Assembly (NCBI GenBank): GCA_903939735.1
Contig: CAJAIA010000030.1
Span: 1-64,000, forward strand
Direction of reading: 5' to 3'
Origin: an uncultured Ignavibacteria bacterium
Lineage (GTDB): Bacteria; Bacteroidota; Ignavibacteria; Kapaibacteriales; Kapaibacteriaceae
DNA: 64,000 bases
Below are positions 18,087 through 26,046 of the stretch, one piece after another; the first letter of the stretch is position 1, and each line of letters begins with the position of its first letter. Position numbers and translations under genes: made by a program. A model generated the notes under the pieces. That model was not told where the DNA came from, searched no databases, and saw only the letters and a list, made by a program, of their open reading frames with translations.

Positions 18087-21000
18087 ATGTTCGGATCTCT
18101 CCATACGCGAAGTCACTTCTCATTTCTTGACGGAGCATCTTCTCCTGAAGAACTCGTTCTGGCTGCGTCACAACGCGGTCATACTGCACTTGTTCTCACA
18201 GACCTGTATGGTGTATACGGAGCCGTCCGCGTAGAACGTGCATGTAGTAGACACAACATCAAGTCGATTATGGGCTGCGACATTATCCTCGACGGTATAG
18301 CTGTGTCGCTCATCGCACGTTCTCACGTGGGATATCAACAGATCTGCTGTGTGCTAACACATCATCATCAGCAGGATGATGTACAGATGTTACTCGATGA
18401 GTCTAACTGCAATGATTGCATCATTATTGTTCACGGGACCGGACACGATCTTCTGCACGTTCGTGGTGTTGTTGATACGATTCACCATCCGCATGTCTAT
18501 ATCGGCATAGCGCATGATGCGCGTCCGTGGTCGAGACGAAGAACGGCACGGTTGGTCGACCTTGCGCATGACATGCAACGTCCGATTGTCGTCGCGCAAG
18601 ATGTACGATATGCTACACCGGATGCCTATGCAGTGCATGATCTTATGGTATGCATTCGGGAAGGGATCACGATGTTCGATCCACATCCTGAGCGCGCGGT
18701 GCACGACAAACACGCGCTATGGTCAGAGGACGACCTTCGCAAGGTTATCCCCTACGACGAGGCATTCAGCAATCTGTCATCTATTCTTGCGCAGTGTACA
18801 TTCTCGATCCTGCCGGAGCATATCACGCCTCCGAGAGCACGGATTCCGGAAGGGACCACGGCGATTGCGGTGCTGCACCAACTATGCGCAGAAATGATTC
18901 TTCGTCGTTATCAGGGTGTGAGACTTACACAAGCGCAGGCTCAAGTTGCCCATGAACTCGATGTTATTGAACGCTTAGAGCTTGCAGATTTTTTTCTAGT
19001 GGTTCATGAGGTCGTTTGTGAAGCGCGCGCGCGTGGCATTCGATGCTCCGGACGTGGCTCTGCAGCGAACTCTATCGTGTCCTATCTCCTGGGTATCACC
19101 GCGGTCTGCCCCCTAGAGCACAACCTTCTTTTCGAGCGATTCCTCCATACCGGACGTAAGGGAACACCAGACATTGACGTGGATTTCGATAGTGATCGTC
19201 GCAGTGAAGTGATTACTTGGATGGAGCATCGATTCGGAATTGATCATACCGCGATGACAGCTACGCTAATCACCTATCGCATGCGTATGGCGATTCGCGA
19301 TGCCGCAAAGGCGCTTGGATGGCCTGAAGATATCGTTCGAGCACTTTCAAAGAGTGTGCCTGGATGGACATCGAAAGATGTCTACAGCTATCGCAACGAT
19401 CTTGCACGTGTGTGTGGGGATGTTCCAATGCTGGATCTGCTTCTGCGCTGTGTGGATGCACTGCTTGGTCATCCACGCCACCTCGGTCTGCATTCAGGAG
19501 GGATGATCCTCTCTTCTCGACCACTATCACATTACACGCCAGTTCAGCGTTCAGCCAATGGCGTTGCCGTTGTGCAGTTCGATAAAGACGATGTCGAAGC
19601 TATGGGGCTAGTGAAGTTTGATGTACTCGGACTTCGTATGCTGGCGTGTATTAGTGAGTGCATTGAGTTGATACGAACACATCACGGTTCGACAATTGAT
19701 CTTGATACCATCCCACTTGACGACCAAGCGACGTTCGAACGGATACGCCGAGGTGAGACACTTGGAGTATTTCAGATCGAATCGCAGGGTCAGATGCATT
19801 TATTAGCGAAACACCAGCCGGAGACCTTCAACGATCTGATTATCGAAGTCGCACTGTTTCGTCCAGGTCCCTTACAAGGTGGCATGGTACACCCCTATAT
19901 CGCTCGACGTCGGGGTACTGAGCCAATCACCTATATGCATCCGGATCTTGAGCCAATACTCAAGGATACCCTCGGCATCATCCTCTTTCAAGAACAGGTG
20001 CTGGAGATCGCGCATCGCTTTGCAGGAATGCCCCTTGATCAAGCAGATGACTTTCGTGCGCTTGTGTCGAAGAATCGCGATCGTGAAATGATGGAACATA
20101 TGCGCAGCTCGTTCATCAACGGTGCTGTTGCACGAGGCGTGGACCCTGTAACTGCGGAGATAGTCTACGAGAAGGTATCGCACTTTGTGGGGTATGGCTT
20201 CTGTCGTTCGCATGCTGCTGCATTTGCCAAGACCGTCTATCAGAGTGCATGGCTGAAGACGCATCACCCAGCTGCCTACATGGCTGCATTCATGCAGCAT
20301 CGACCTGGGATGTATAATCTGATGACGCTCGAAGAGGAGGCCCGGCGCTGCGGTGTCGCTGTGCTCATGCCATGCATGCAGAACTCATCATTTCGCTATG
20401 GACTTACCGTTGACAGCGAGGGTGTGGTAGCAATCCAAAAACCGCTCACGGCTATTCGTGGCGTTGAACCTGATACAGCCCGAGCTATCATCTGGGAGCG
20501 ATCGCTACGTCCATTTGCTGATGTGAATGACATCGTCGATCGGCTGTCCTTTCTCCCACGTGATATTCTCGATACAATTGCTTTGAGTGGTGCACTTGAC
20601 CGTTGGGAACCAGATACTCGGCGAGCGCTGTGGATGGTTGGTGTTATCAAACAACGTATAACCTCGAGCGTACCGACACTGCTTGATATTCCTCATGTTC
20701 ATGAAGACGACATACCTGCGTTACCCAAGGTACGCGCCCAAGAACGCCTTGCATATGACTATATCTCGCATGGTGCTGCGCGAGTTCATCCTATGACGCT
20801 CTATCGTCGGACGCTGATAGATCTTGAGGTACGTACAATCGAAGTGCTATGTCGCTTACCACAGTCCAGTAGCGGAACGGTCACCACAGCCGGCATCGTC
20901 ATTCTGCGTCAAGCTCCACCAACTGCGCGTGGGATGTTGTTTGTGACCCTCGAGGACGAGACGGGGTTTCTTCAGTGTGCTGTCCCTCCGCAAGTACGGC

Positions 21001-21218
21001 AGCACTTTCGTGAGGAGCTGCGAAATGCGTCACTGGTTGTTCGGGGGAAGCTGCATGCTATCGGTGCATGGCGCTCGATCATGGTCGAGGAAGTACGCGT
21101 ATTGAACAACATGATTGGAGGATATCACGGTCATCTCTCCTATGCTGGTGGACGAGATACGCAGGAACTGGGTGTTCTGCCCGTACCTGATGAGTCGCTT
21201 TTCACGAACAACGGATAG
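18087..21218 (+). CDS. dnaE2: Error-prone DNA polymerase III alpha subunit DnaE2 (ImuC)
   Basis: DnaE2 is the translesion C-family polymerase of the mutasome. The 1043-residue length and the start LHTRSHFSFLDGASSPEELV fit DnaE2 rather than replicative DnaE1. Catalytic aspartates are visible at 362 and 364 (PDIDVDF) and 512 (VKFDVLG). A helix-hairpin-helix region and an OB-fold end (about 925-995) follow. The N-terminal PHP domain has lost metal ligands: the second histidine of HxH is Arg8, and the TDH motif reads TDLYG. It should therefore lack PHP exonuclease activity. It starts three bases after the DUF6504-like gene and ends eight bases before truA. Confidence 0.93.
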   Translation: MFGSLHTRSHFSFLDGASSPEELVLAASQRGHTALVLTDLYGVYGAVRVERACSRHNIKSIMGCDIILDGIAVSLIARSHVGYQQICCVLTHHHQQDDVQMLLDESNCNDCIIIVHGTGHDLLHVRGVVDTIHHPHVYIGIAHDARPWSRRRTARLVDLAHDMQRPIVVAQDVRYATPDAYAVHDLMVCIREGITMFDPHPERAVHDKHALWSEDDLRKVIPYDEAFSNLSSILAQCTFSILPEHITPPRARIPEGTTAIAVLHQLCAEMILRRYQGVRLTQAQAQVAHELDVIERLELADFFLVVHEVVCEARARGIRCSGRGSAANSIVSYLLGITAVCPLEHNLLFERFLHTGRKGTPDIDVDFDSDRRSEVITWMEHRFGIDHTAMTATLITYRMRMAIRDAAKALGWPEDIVRALSKSVPGWTSKDVYSYRNDLARVCGDVPMLDLLLRCVDALLGHPRHLGLHSGGMILSSRPLSHYTPVQRSANGVAVVQFDKDDVEAMGLVKFDVLGLRMLACISECIELIRTHHGSTIDLDTIPLDDQATFERIRRGETLGVFQIESQGQMHLLAKHQPETFNDLIIEVALFRPGPLQGGMVHPYIARRRGTEPITYMHPDLEPILKDTLGIILFQEQVLEIAHRFAGMPLDQADDFRALVSKNRDREMMEHMRSSFINGAVARGVDPVTAEIVYEKVSHFVGYGFCRSHAAAFAKTVYQSAWLKTHHPAAYMAAFMQHRPGMYNLMTLEEEARRCGVAVLMPCMQNSSFRYGLTVDSEGVVAIQKPLTAIRGVEPDTARAIIWERSLRPFADVNDIVDRLSFLPRDILDTIALSGALDRWEPDTRRALWMVGVIKQRITSSVPTLLDIPHVHEDDIPALPKVRAQERLAYDYISHGAARVHPMTLYRRTLIDLEVRTIEVLCRLPQSSSGTVTTAGIVILRQAPPTARGMLFVTLEDETGFLQCAVPPQVRQHFREELRNASLVVRGKLHAIGAWRSIMVEEVRVLNNMIGGYHGHLSYAGGRDTQELGVLPVPDESLFTNNG

Positions 21219-21223
21219 ATTTG
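21216..21223 (+). promoter_or_regulatory. -7 box TAGATTTG abutting truA
   Basis: TAGATTTG is an exact TAnnTTTG match. Its TAG is the stop codon of dnaE2, and it ends 3 bases before the truA ATG. It would make a leaderless truA mRNA independent of the SOS cassette. Confidence 0.5.
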
Positions 21224-21226
21224 CGT

Positions 21227-21997
21227 ATGCAACACATTGCTCTTTGCGTCGAATACGACGGTACGACATATGCAGGGTGGCAGAGACAGAACAATGCACT
21301 CAGCATTCAGGAATGCGTCGAGGATGCACTCAGTCTGTGCTACGGCGTTCCTCTTCCAATCATAGGCTCCGGTCGCACTGATGCGGGAGTGCATGCCCGA
21401 GGCCAAGTCGCCCATCTTGCCATCCCCGAGACTGCACCCGCTATTCCCATAGAGAAGATTCCGATTGCCCTCAACACACGGCTGCCAGCAGCTATCCGTA
21501 TTCGTGCTGCAGAGCATGTCGAAGCAGACTTCCACGCTCGCTATGGAGCAACACAGCGTGAGTATGTCTATCGCATCAACACCAACCACTCAGTATTCAC
21601 TCGGAGCTACGTCTGGACGCCGGATTTGGCCTTTGACGAGGACCGTCTTCAGGATGCGTTAGCCTGTGTGATCGGCACACATGATTTCACACCTCTGTCG
21701 AAGCACAATCCCGACACACCATCGTACCTCTGCAACGTATCGATGTGTGCGCTCGAACACCATGAGAATGAACTACGGATTCGCATCCGCGCGAATCGCT
21801 TCGTTTACGGAATGTGCCGCGCTATCGTTGGTGCAGCCTATACGGTTGCTCGAGGTAAGTCTACGATAGATCAACTTCGTACCACACTGGCATCGGGCGA
21901 GCGCGGCAGTCAGACGCCTCTGGCCCCACCACAAGGATTGTTCTTAAATCGGATCACGTATCCAACACCCGTGTTCGATAATCTTGAGATGTACTAA
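21227..21997 (+). CDS. truA: tRNA pseudouridine(38-40) synthase TruA
   Basis: TruA isomerises uridines 38-40 in the anticodon arm of many tRNAs. The 256-residue protein has the family start CVEYDGTTYAGWQRQ and the catalytic aspartate Asp52 in GSGRTDAGVHA. The second half keeps RFVYGMCRAIVGA, a typical TruA segment. I chose ATG 21227 over an upstream TTG because it sits 3 bases after a consensus -7 box and matches the family N-terminus. It may also be read through from dnaE2. Confidence 0.95.
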   Translation: MQHIALCVEYDGTTYAGWQRQNNALSIQECVEDALSLCYGVPLPIIGSGRTDAGVHARGQVAHLAIPETAPAIPIEKIPIALNTRLPAAIRIRAAEHVEADFHARYGATQREYVYRINTNHSVFTRSYVWTPDLAFDEDRLQDALACVIGTHDFTPLSKHNPDTPSYLCNVSMCALEHHENELRIRIRANRFVYGMCRAIVGAAYTVARGKSTIDQLRTTLASGERGSQTPLAPPQGLFLNRITYPTPVFDNLEMY

Positions 21998-22006
21998 GCG
22001 ACAGCC

Positions 22007-22807
22007 ATGAACACCCATCATCTTCTTCGGCTATGTACAAGCCTCGTTCTGGTGCTTACGCTCACAAACTGCGGAGCAATAAACCTGTTCCCTGTGAGCG
22101 AAGATCAACGTCTTGGTGCTTCATTCGATCAGCAGATCAAGTCTAACAAGCGCGAGTATCCACTCTATGCCGATCCATCTGCGACACGTTATGTGCAGAC
22201 TATCGTCGACAGTATTGTGCGTGCTCCAGAAGTTCAGTTTCGCGGCACGTTTCCGTATCGCGTACAACTCCTGCATGATGATGCAACAATCAACGCCTTC
22301 TGTACGCCTGGCGGATACATCTATGTGTATACCGGATTGCTAAAAGCGATCGATAATGAAGCAACGCTCGCTGGTGTCCTGGGACATGAAATCGCACACG
22401 CTGAGCGACGTCACTCGACAAATCGTATGACAACGCAGCTTGGCTTGCAAACGCTAACGAGCATCGCTCTGGGTTCATCATCCGGACGCGAAGTCCAGCT
22501 TGCTGCAAATGCCTTCACCGGACTCGGTCTGCTGCAGAATAGCAGAAGCGATGAAGAAGAAGCTGATGCGTATTCATTCCGCTACCTACGCCATACACAC
22601 TGGTATCCAGGTGGCATTCTGTATTTCTTCGAGCAAGTCAAGGGGCGCTCAGGAACCTCGCTGGATCGACTCCTGAGCACACATCCACTACCAGAAGATC
22701 GTATCAGGCAAACGGAAGAACGTCTCAAGGAAGCTAACTTGCCGGCACCCTCAGAAGATGCACTCGGCGCGATTCCTTATGCAGCATTCAAGCGGATGCT
22801 GAAGTAA
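22007..22807 (+). CDS. M48-family metalloprotease lipoprotein
   Basis: This 266-residue protein resembles the periplasmic M48 proteases (BepA/LoiP type) that clear misassembled outer-membrane proteins. The N-terminus is a lipoprotein signal with lipobox LTNC (Cys22). The zinc motif HEIAH is at 127-131, and the third ligand lies in the SDEEEADAYS segment near 185. No tetratricopeptide domain follows, unlike BepA. It starts 9 bases after truA on the same strand, so they probably share a transcript. It converges on the M55 peptidase gene with a 7-base gap. Confidence 0.9.
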   Translation: MNTHHLLRLCTSLVLVLTLTNCGAINLFPVSEDQRLGASFDQQIKSNKREYPLYADPSATRYVQTIVDSIVRAPEVQFRGTFPYRVQLLHDDATINAFCTPGGYIYVYTGLLKAIDNEATLAGVLGHEIAHAERRHSTNRMTTQLGLQTLTSIALGSSSGREVQLAANAFTGLGLLQNSRSDEEEADAYSFRYLRHTHWYPGGILYFFEQVKGRSGTSLDRLLSTHPLPEDRIRQTEERLKEANLPAPSEDALGAIPYAAFKRMLK

Positions 22808-22814
22808 CTCACGA

Positions 22815-23663
22815 TCACTGCAGCCACACTGGCATCTCATCGAGCGCCATGGTACATGCATGCCAGATGCGACGATACGCATCGTGAACATTACTCGCTG
22901 TTACGCGCATGCGTGAGTCGCCAACGAGCTCAACGCCATGCAGACGAGAACCACGATGTGCTTGCTCACGGCGATACGTCTCAATCTCAATCGTTGTCTC
23001 GCGCTCAATCACCGCAGAACGTATCCACGAACGACGCAATGCAGTCTCAACACCGTCAGCAATTAGCTTCTTGGTACGTGATGGTGGAACGCAGATCGCA
23101 GCTGTTGGACCCAGTACTGACTTTGTTGCGACGAAGACAGGCGCTGGTTCAAGTGCACGGATTTCATCGTCGAGATCGCTATTCCCACTAACAAACACCA
23201 TAGGCACGCCAAATCCTTCTGCCAATGCCGCATTCATCGTTATCTCGCCTACTTCGCGACCGTTGAGACTCCATGACTTGACAAGGCTTCCGATATAGGT
23301 GTGCGCTAACAACCCACCAGACGTTCCAGCCTTACTGTGATATCCGACCTGCATCATCATCGAAAACGACTCGTCGAGTCCTTCTAATTGGCACAGCGGC
23401 TTGTTGTCAGGTCGAGCAGAACCAACAACGACCTCGACATTCGATGGCAACTCATCCAGAATCACATTACGCATCGTAGCATGGCCATCACCAACACGAA
23501 TGCAAGCATTAGGATGCACGCGCATAATGCCCTCGATTGTAGCGTGGAGATCACTCATCAGCAATCGCTGAGCCGCTACATAGCCACGACCTTCTGCCAT
23601 CAGCTGATCGCCATGTACAACTCCCGTGAGTCCCTCCATATCGAGAGCGATAAAGATCTTCAT
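22815..23663 (-). CDS. M55-family D-aminopeptidase (DppA-like)
   Basis: M55 enzymes are self-compartmentalising zinc peptidases that release D-amino acids, for example D-Ala from cell-wall peptides. The 282-residue protein keeps the zinc ligands of DppA: D8 and E10 in ALDMEG, His61 (GDGHATM) and His109 (VGYHSKAGT), plus the GEITMNA segment. Its length is normal for the family. The ATG overlaps the stop of mtaB (ATGA). It has no signal peptide, so it acts in the cytoplasm. The true substrate is not shown by sequence; no dipeptide transporter is nearby. Confidence 0.88.
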   Translation of the reverse strand: MKIFIALDMEGLTGVVHGDQLMAEGRGYVAAQRLLMSDLHATIEGIMRVHPNACIRVGDGHATMRNVILDELPSNVEVVVGSARPDNKPLCQLEGLDESFSMMMQVGYHSKAGTSGGLLAHTYIGSLVKSWSLNGREVGEITMNAALAEGFGVPMVFVSGNSDLDDEIRALEPAPVFVATKSVLGPTAAICVPPSRTKKLIADGVETALRRSWIRSAVIERETTIEIETYRREQAHRGSRLHGVELVGDSRMRVTASNVHDAYRRIWHACTMALDEMPVWLQ

Positions 23664-24964
23664 TCATCATCTCCTATGCGAATGCCACGTGCTTCCTGAT
23701 CGATGCGTTCGGTGAGGCGAACATTGTAGGTCATCTTTACTTGGTCCGGTTCTCCAGCAAACGACACCGCCACATGATGCTCAGACCATCCGCGCCACAT
23801 CTGCGTGAGCGGATCGTAGGACTCAGGCAATACCTGTGCAATGCTTCCAATCTTTGCATCGATAAACCGGGCATGCTTCCATTCCGACAACGTGCGAAGT
23901 CGCTGTGTCCGCATGCGACGCACACCACGATCAACCTGCTGCTCCATGGTGGCAGCGACGGTATCATCTCGCTCGGAATACGTAAACACATGCAGATACG
24001 ACCACTGAGCGTCCTCAAGGAACGCGTAGGTTTCTTCAAACTCTTGTTCCGTCTCACCCGGAAACCCAACAATCACATCAATCCCAAGTGCAAGTCCGGG
24101 AAGACGTTCATGAAGAACATTCACCAGTGATCGGTAGTAATCAACTGTATACCGACGTCGCATACGGCGAAGCACACCTGCGCTCCCACTTTGCAGAGGT
24201 ATATGTAGATGAGGAACAATCGACGACGACGCTGCTATAACGTCAATAAGTTCAGATGTCACAGTGTTCGGCTCGATCGACGATATCCGAAGACGGAACG
24301 GTGGCACATCCTCGTCAATCATGCGGAGGACATCGACGAAGCGCGTATCCTCTGCATCGCGATACTCACCAAGATTCACTCCAGAAAGTATCACTTCTCG
24401 ATATCCATCGGCAACAATGCGATCGACTTCACGACGGACATCATCACGCATCATCGATCGTGCGCTGCCACGGGCCTTAGGGATAGTGCAGAACGAACAG
24501 GAATAATCGCATCCATCCTGAATCTTGAAGAATGTTCGCGTTCGTGATGCCGTACGATGAGTCCTAGACGGCTGAAAGAGCACATCATCAGCAATCTCAT
24601 CTGCATCGACCACTACCTCTTCTGCCGTCACGAGCGATTCTATTCGATCTGCGATGCTGAACTTATGAGCCGTTCCGATCACAGCCCTCACTCCATCGAT
24701 GGCTGAAATCTCATCTGGCTTCAGCTGAGCGTAACAACCGGTAACAATCACAGCTGCGTCTGGTGACGTGCGACGTCCCCTTCGAACGAGCTTCCGACAT
24801 TCAACATCTGCTTGCTCAGTAACGCTACATGTATTGAGGATGATCGCATCGGCTTCGCTATCGAATGGCACGATGGTATGACCATGCGATAAAAGGTCAG
24901 CGCATAGTCGTGATGTCTCGCTATAATTGAGCTTGCACCCGAGGGTGTGAACAGCAATTCGCAT
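23660..24964 (-). CDS. mtaB: tRNA t6A37 methylthiotransferase MtaB
   Basis: MtaB adds a methylthio group to t6A at position 37 of tRNAs, using two iron-sulfur clusters and radical SAM chemistry. The 434-residue protein has the N-terminal UPF0004 domain with cysteines in TLGCKLN, NTCSVTEQ and TGCYAQ, the radical SAM motif CDYSCSFC (about 146-153) and a C-terminal TRAM-like end. The CKLNYSE and CSVTEQAD motifs favour MtaB over MiaB and RimO; RimO is separately present at 47 kb. The ATG at 24964 is 3 bases from a consensus -7 box, so the mRNA should be leaderless. Confidence 0.93.
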   Translation of the reverse strand: MRIAVHTLGCKLNYSETSRLCADLLSHGHTIVPFDSEADAIILNTCSVTEQADVECRKLVRRGRRTSPDAAVIVTGCYAQLKPDEISAIDGVRAVIGTAHKFSIADRIESLVTAEEVVVDADEIADDVLFQPSRTHRTASRTRTFFKIQDGCDYSCSFCTIPKARGSARSMMRDDVRREVDRIVADGYREVILSGVNLGEYRDAEDTRFVDVLRMIDEDVPPFRLRISSIEPNTVTSELIDVIAASSSIVPHLHIPLQSGSAGVLRRMRRRYTVDYYRSLVNVLHERLPGLALGIDVIVGFPGETEQEFEETYAFLEDAQWSYLHVFTYSERDDTVAATMEQQVDRGVRRMRTQRLRTLSEWKHARFIDAKIGSIAQVLPESYDPLTQMWRGWSEHHVAVSFAGEPDQVKMTYNVRLTERIDQEARGIRIGDDE

Positions 24965-24967
24965 GTG

Positions 24968-24975
24968 CAAAGTTA
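24968..24975 (-). promoter_or_regulatory. -7 box TAACTTTG abutting mtaB
   Basis: On the minus strand TAACTTTG ends 3 bases before the mtaB ATG, with no ribosome-binding site between. It predicts transcription starting at or within the start codon. Confidence 0.55.
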
Positions 24976-25019
24976 GGCGATTGCGGTGACGCTCGTACTA
25001 CGCTTCCAACGGATGATCT

Positions 25020-25421
25020 ATGAATGCCAACGTGCAGAACAGTACTGGAGAAGTTGAAGTTGTCGTTACGGCAGAGATGACGGCCGCGTTAGATGGAGTA
25101 GAGATCCATCCTGTGTATTCGACATTCTGGCTCGCCTATCACGCAGAAGTAGCTGCACGCCGCGCGATTGCCACGTTTTTCGAGGGCGATGAAAATGCTG
25201 TCGGGAGCGGTCTTCAACTAACGCATCTTGCCATGGCTGGGATTGGAGCTCGGGTACGGATCGTCGCCCGTGTTGAGACAGTTGAAGGTCGTCGTATTCG
25301 ATGCAGCATAGAGGCTCGAGTTCTTCCCTCTGGCACGCTCTTGGCGACAGGCACACAAGATCAGGTGGTTCTACCACAGCACGTACTAACTGAGAAGGTC
25401 CGCCAAGCTGCAATCATTTGA
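25020..25421 (+). CDS. Hot-dog fold thioesterase-like protein (fluoroacetyl-CoA thioesterase-like)
   Basis: The 133-residue cytoplasmic protein resembles the FlK-like thioesterase group. Support comes from the pattern GSGLQLTHLAMAGIGARVRI (normally GTxVxIxHLAAxPxG), a following strand-rich VETVEGRRIRCSIEARV, and the final LATGTQDQVVL. The acyl-CoA substrate is unknown. It is divergent from mtaB across 55 bases. Its last 8 bases overlap the convergent ogg gene. FlK-like active-site assignment is uncertain because the catalytic Thr/Glu/His set is not clear by eye. Confidence 0.7.
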   Translation: MNANVQNSTGEVEVVVTAEMTAALDGVEIHPVYSTFWLAYHAEVAARRAIATFFEGDENAVGSGLQLTHLAMAGIGARVRIVARVETVEGRRIRCSIEARVLPSGTLLATGTQDQVVLPQHVLTEKVRQAAII

Positions 25422-26046
25422 GGATATGTCCTGTCATGGCGCACCAAAACAGGAGATCGAGCTCGTCCATATCGATGCCGACTTCTTGGGCATAGGAGAT
25501 AAAGGACTGCTCGACACGAAGGTAGGCTGATCGTGAACTGACGGAAGGTATCTCGGGGTAGACGTCGCATTGAACCAGGAGCCTGAGCAGGTGTCGATCG
25601 AGAATTGCGACACCACGAAAACCGATGTTACGCATGGCATGACTCGCTTCTTTGAGTCCGTAACCATTGACAAGATCCGCCAACATCGTGCGACGCTCGA
25701 TCGAAGGGATTCCCTCTTGCTCCAGCAGACCTCGAACGGCATCCCACTGGTCTCGCAAAAGGTGTAGGCGAGAATGTTTGGTTCGATGAAAGCGAATGTA
25801 CGCCGCAGGGTTGCGCAATACATGCTCAACGTCCTGTCCCTTCTCGAAAAAGTCGATCTCTTGTAGTTCTCGCACAACTGCATCTGCATGAACAGCTGAC
25901 GACTGTGGCGTCAGGATGCAAAAGCAACATTCGTAAAACCACTGAGAAGGCTGTACGGCAGCGAATTCAGACAGCCTGCGTCGTATCTCATCACGACGTT
26001 GGTCATACAAGACCGCGATGTCGTCTGGCAACCTCACAGGCGTCAC
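25414..26046 (-). CDS. ogg: 8-oxoguanine DNA glycosylase/AP lyase of the archaeal-type Ogg2 family
   Basis: This enzyme excises 8-oxoguanine from DNA and nicks the strand. The 210-residue protein resembles MjOgg-type glycosylases: the helix-hairpin-helix segment LVNGYGLKEASHAMRNIGF carries the catalytic Lys132, and AILDRHLL carries the activating Asp150. There is no iron-sulfur cluster motif. I chose GTG 26046 because it overlaps the stop of the upstream VWA gene by four bases (GTGA), the rule in this operon; GTG 26076 is an alternative. It is the last gene of the parA operon, an unusual neighbourhood for a repair enzyme. Confidence 0.87.
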   Translation of the reverse strand: MTPVRLPDDIAVLYDQRRDEIRRRLSEFAAVQPSQWFYECCFCILTPQSSAVHADAVVRELQEIDFFEKGQDVEHVLRNPAAYIRFHRTKHSRLHLLRDQWDAVRGLLEQEGIPSIERRTMLADLVNGYGLKEASHAMRNIGFRGVAILDRHLLRLLVQCDVYPEIPSVSSRSAYLRVEQSFISYAQEVGIDMDELDLLFWCAMTGHILK

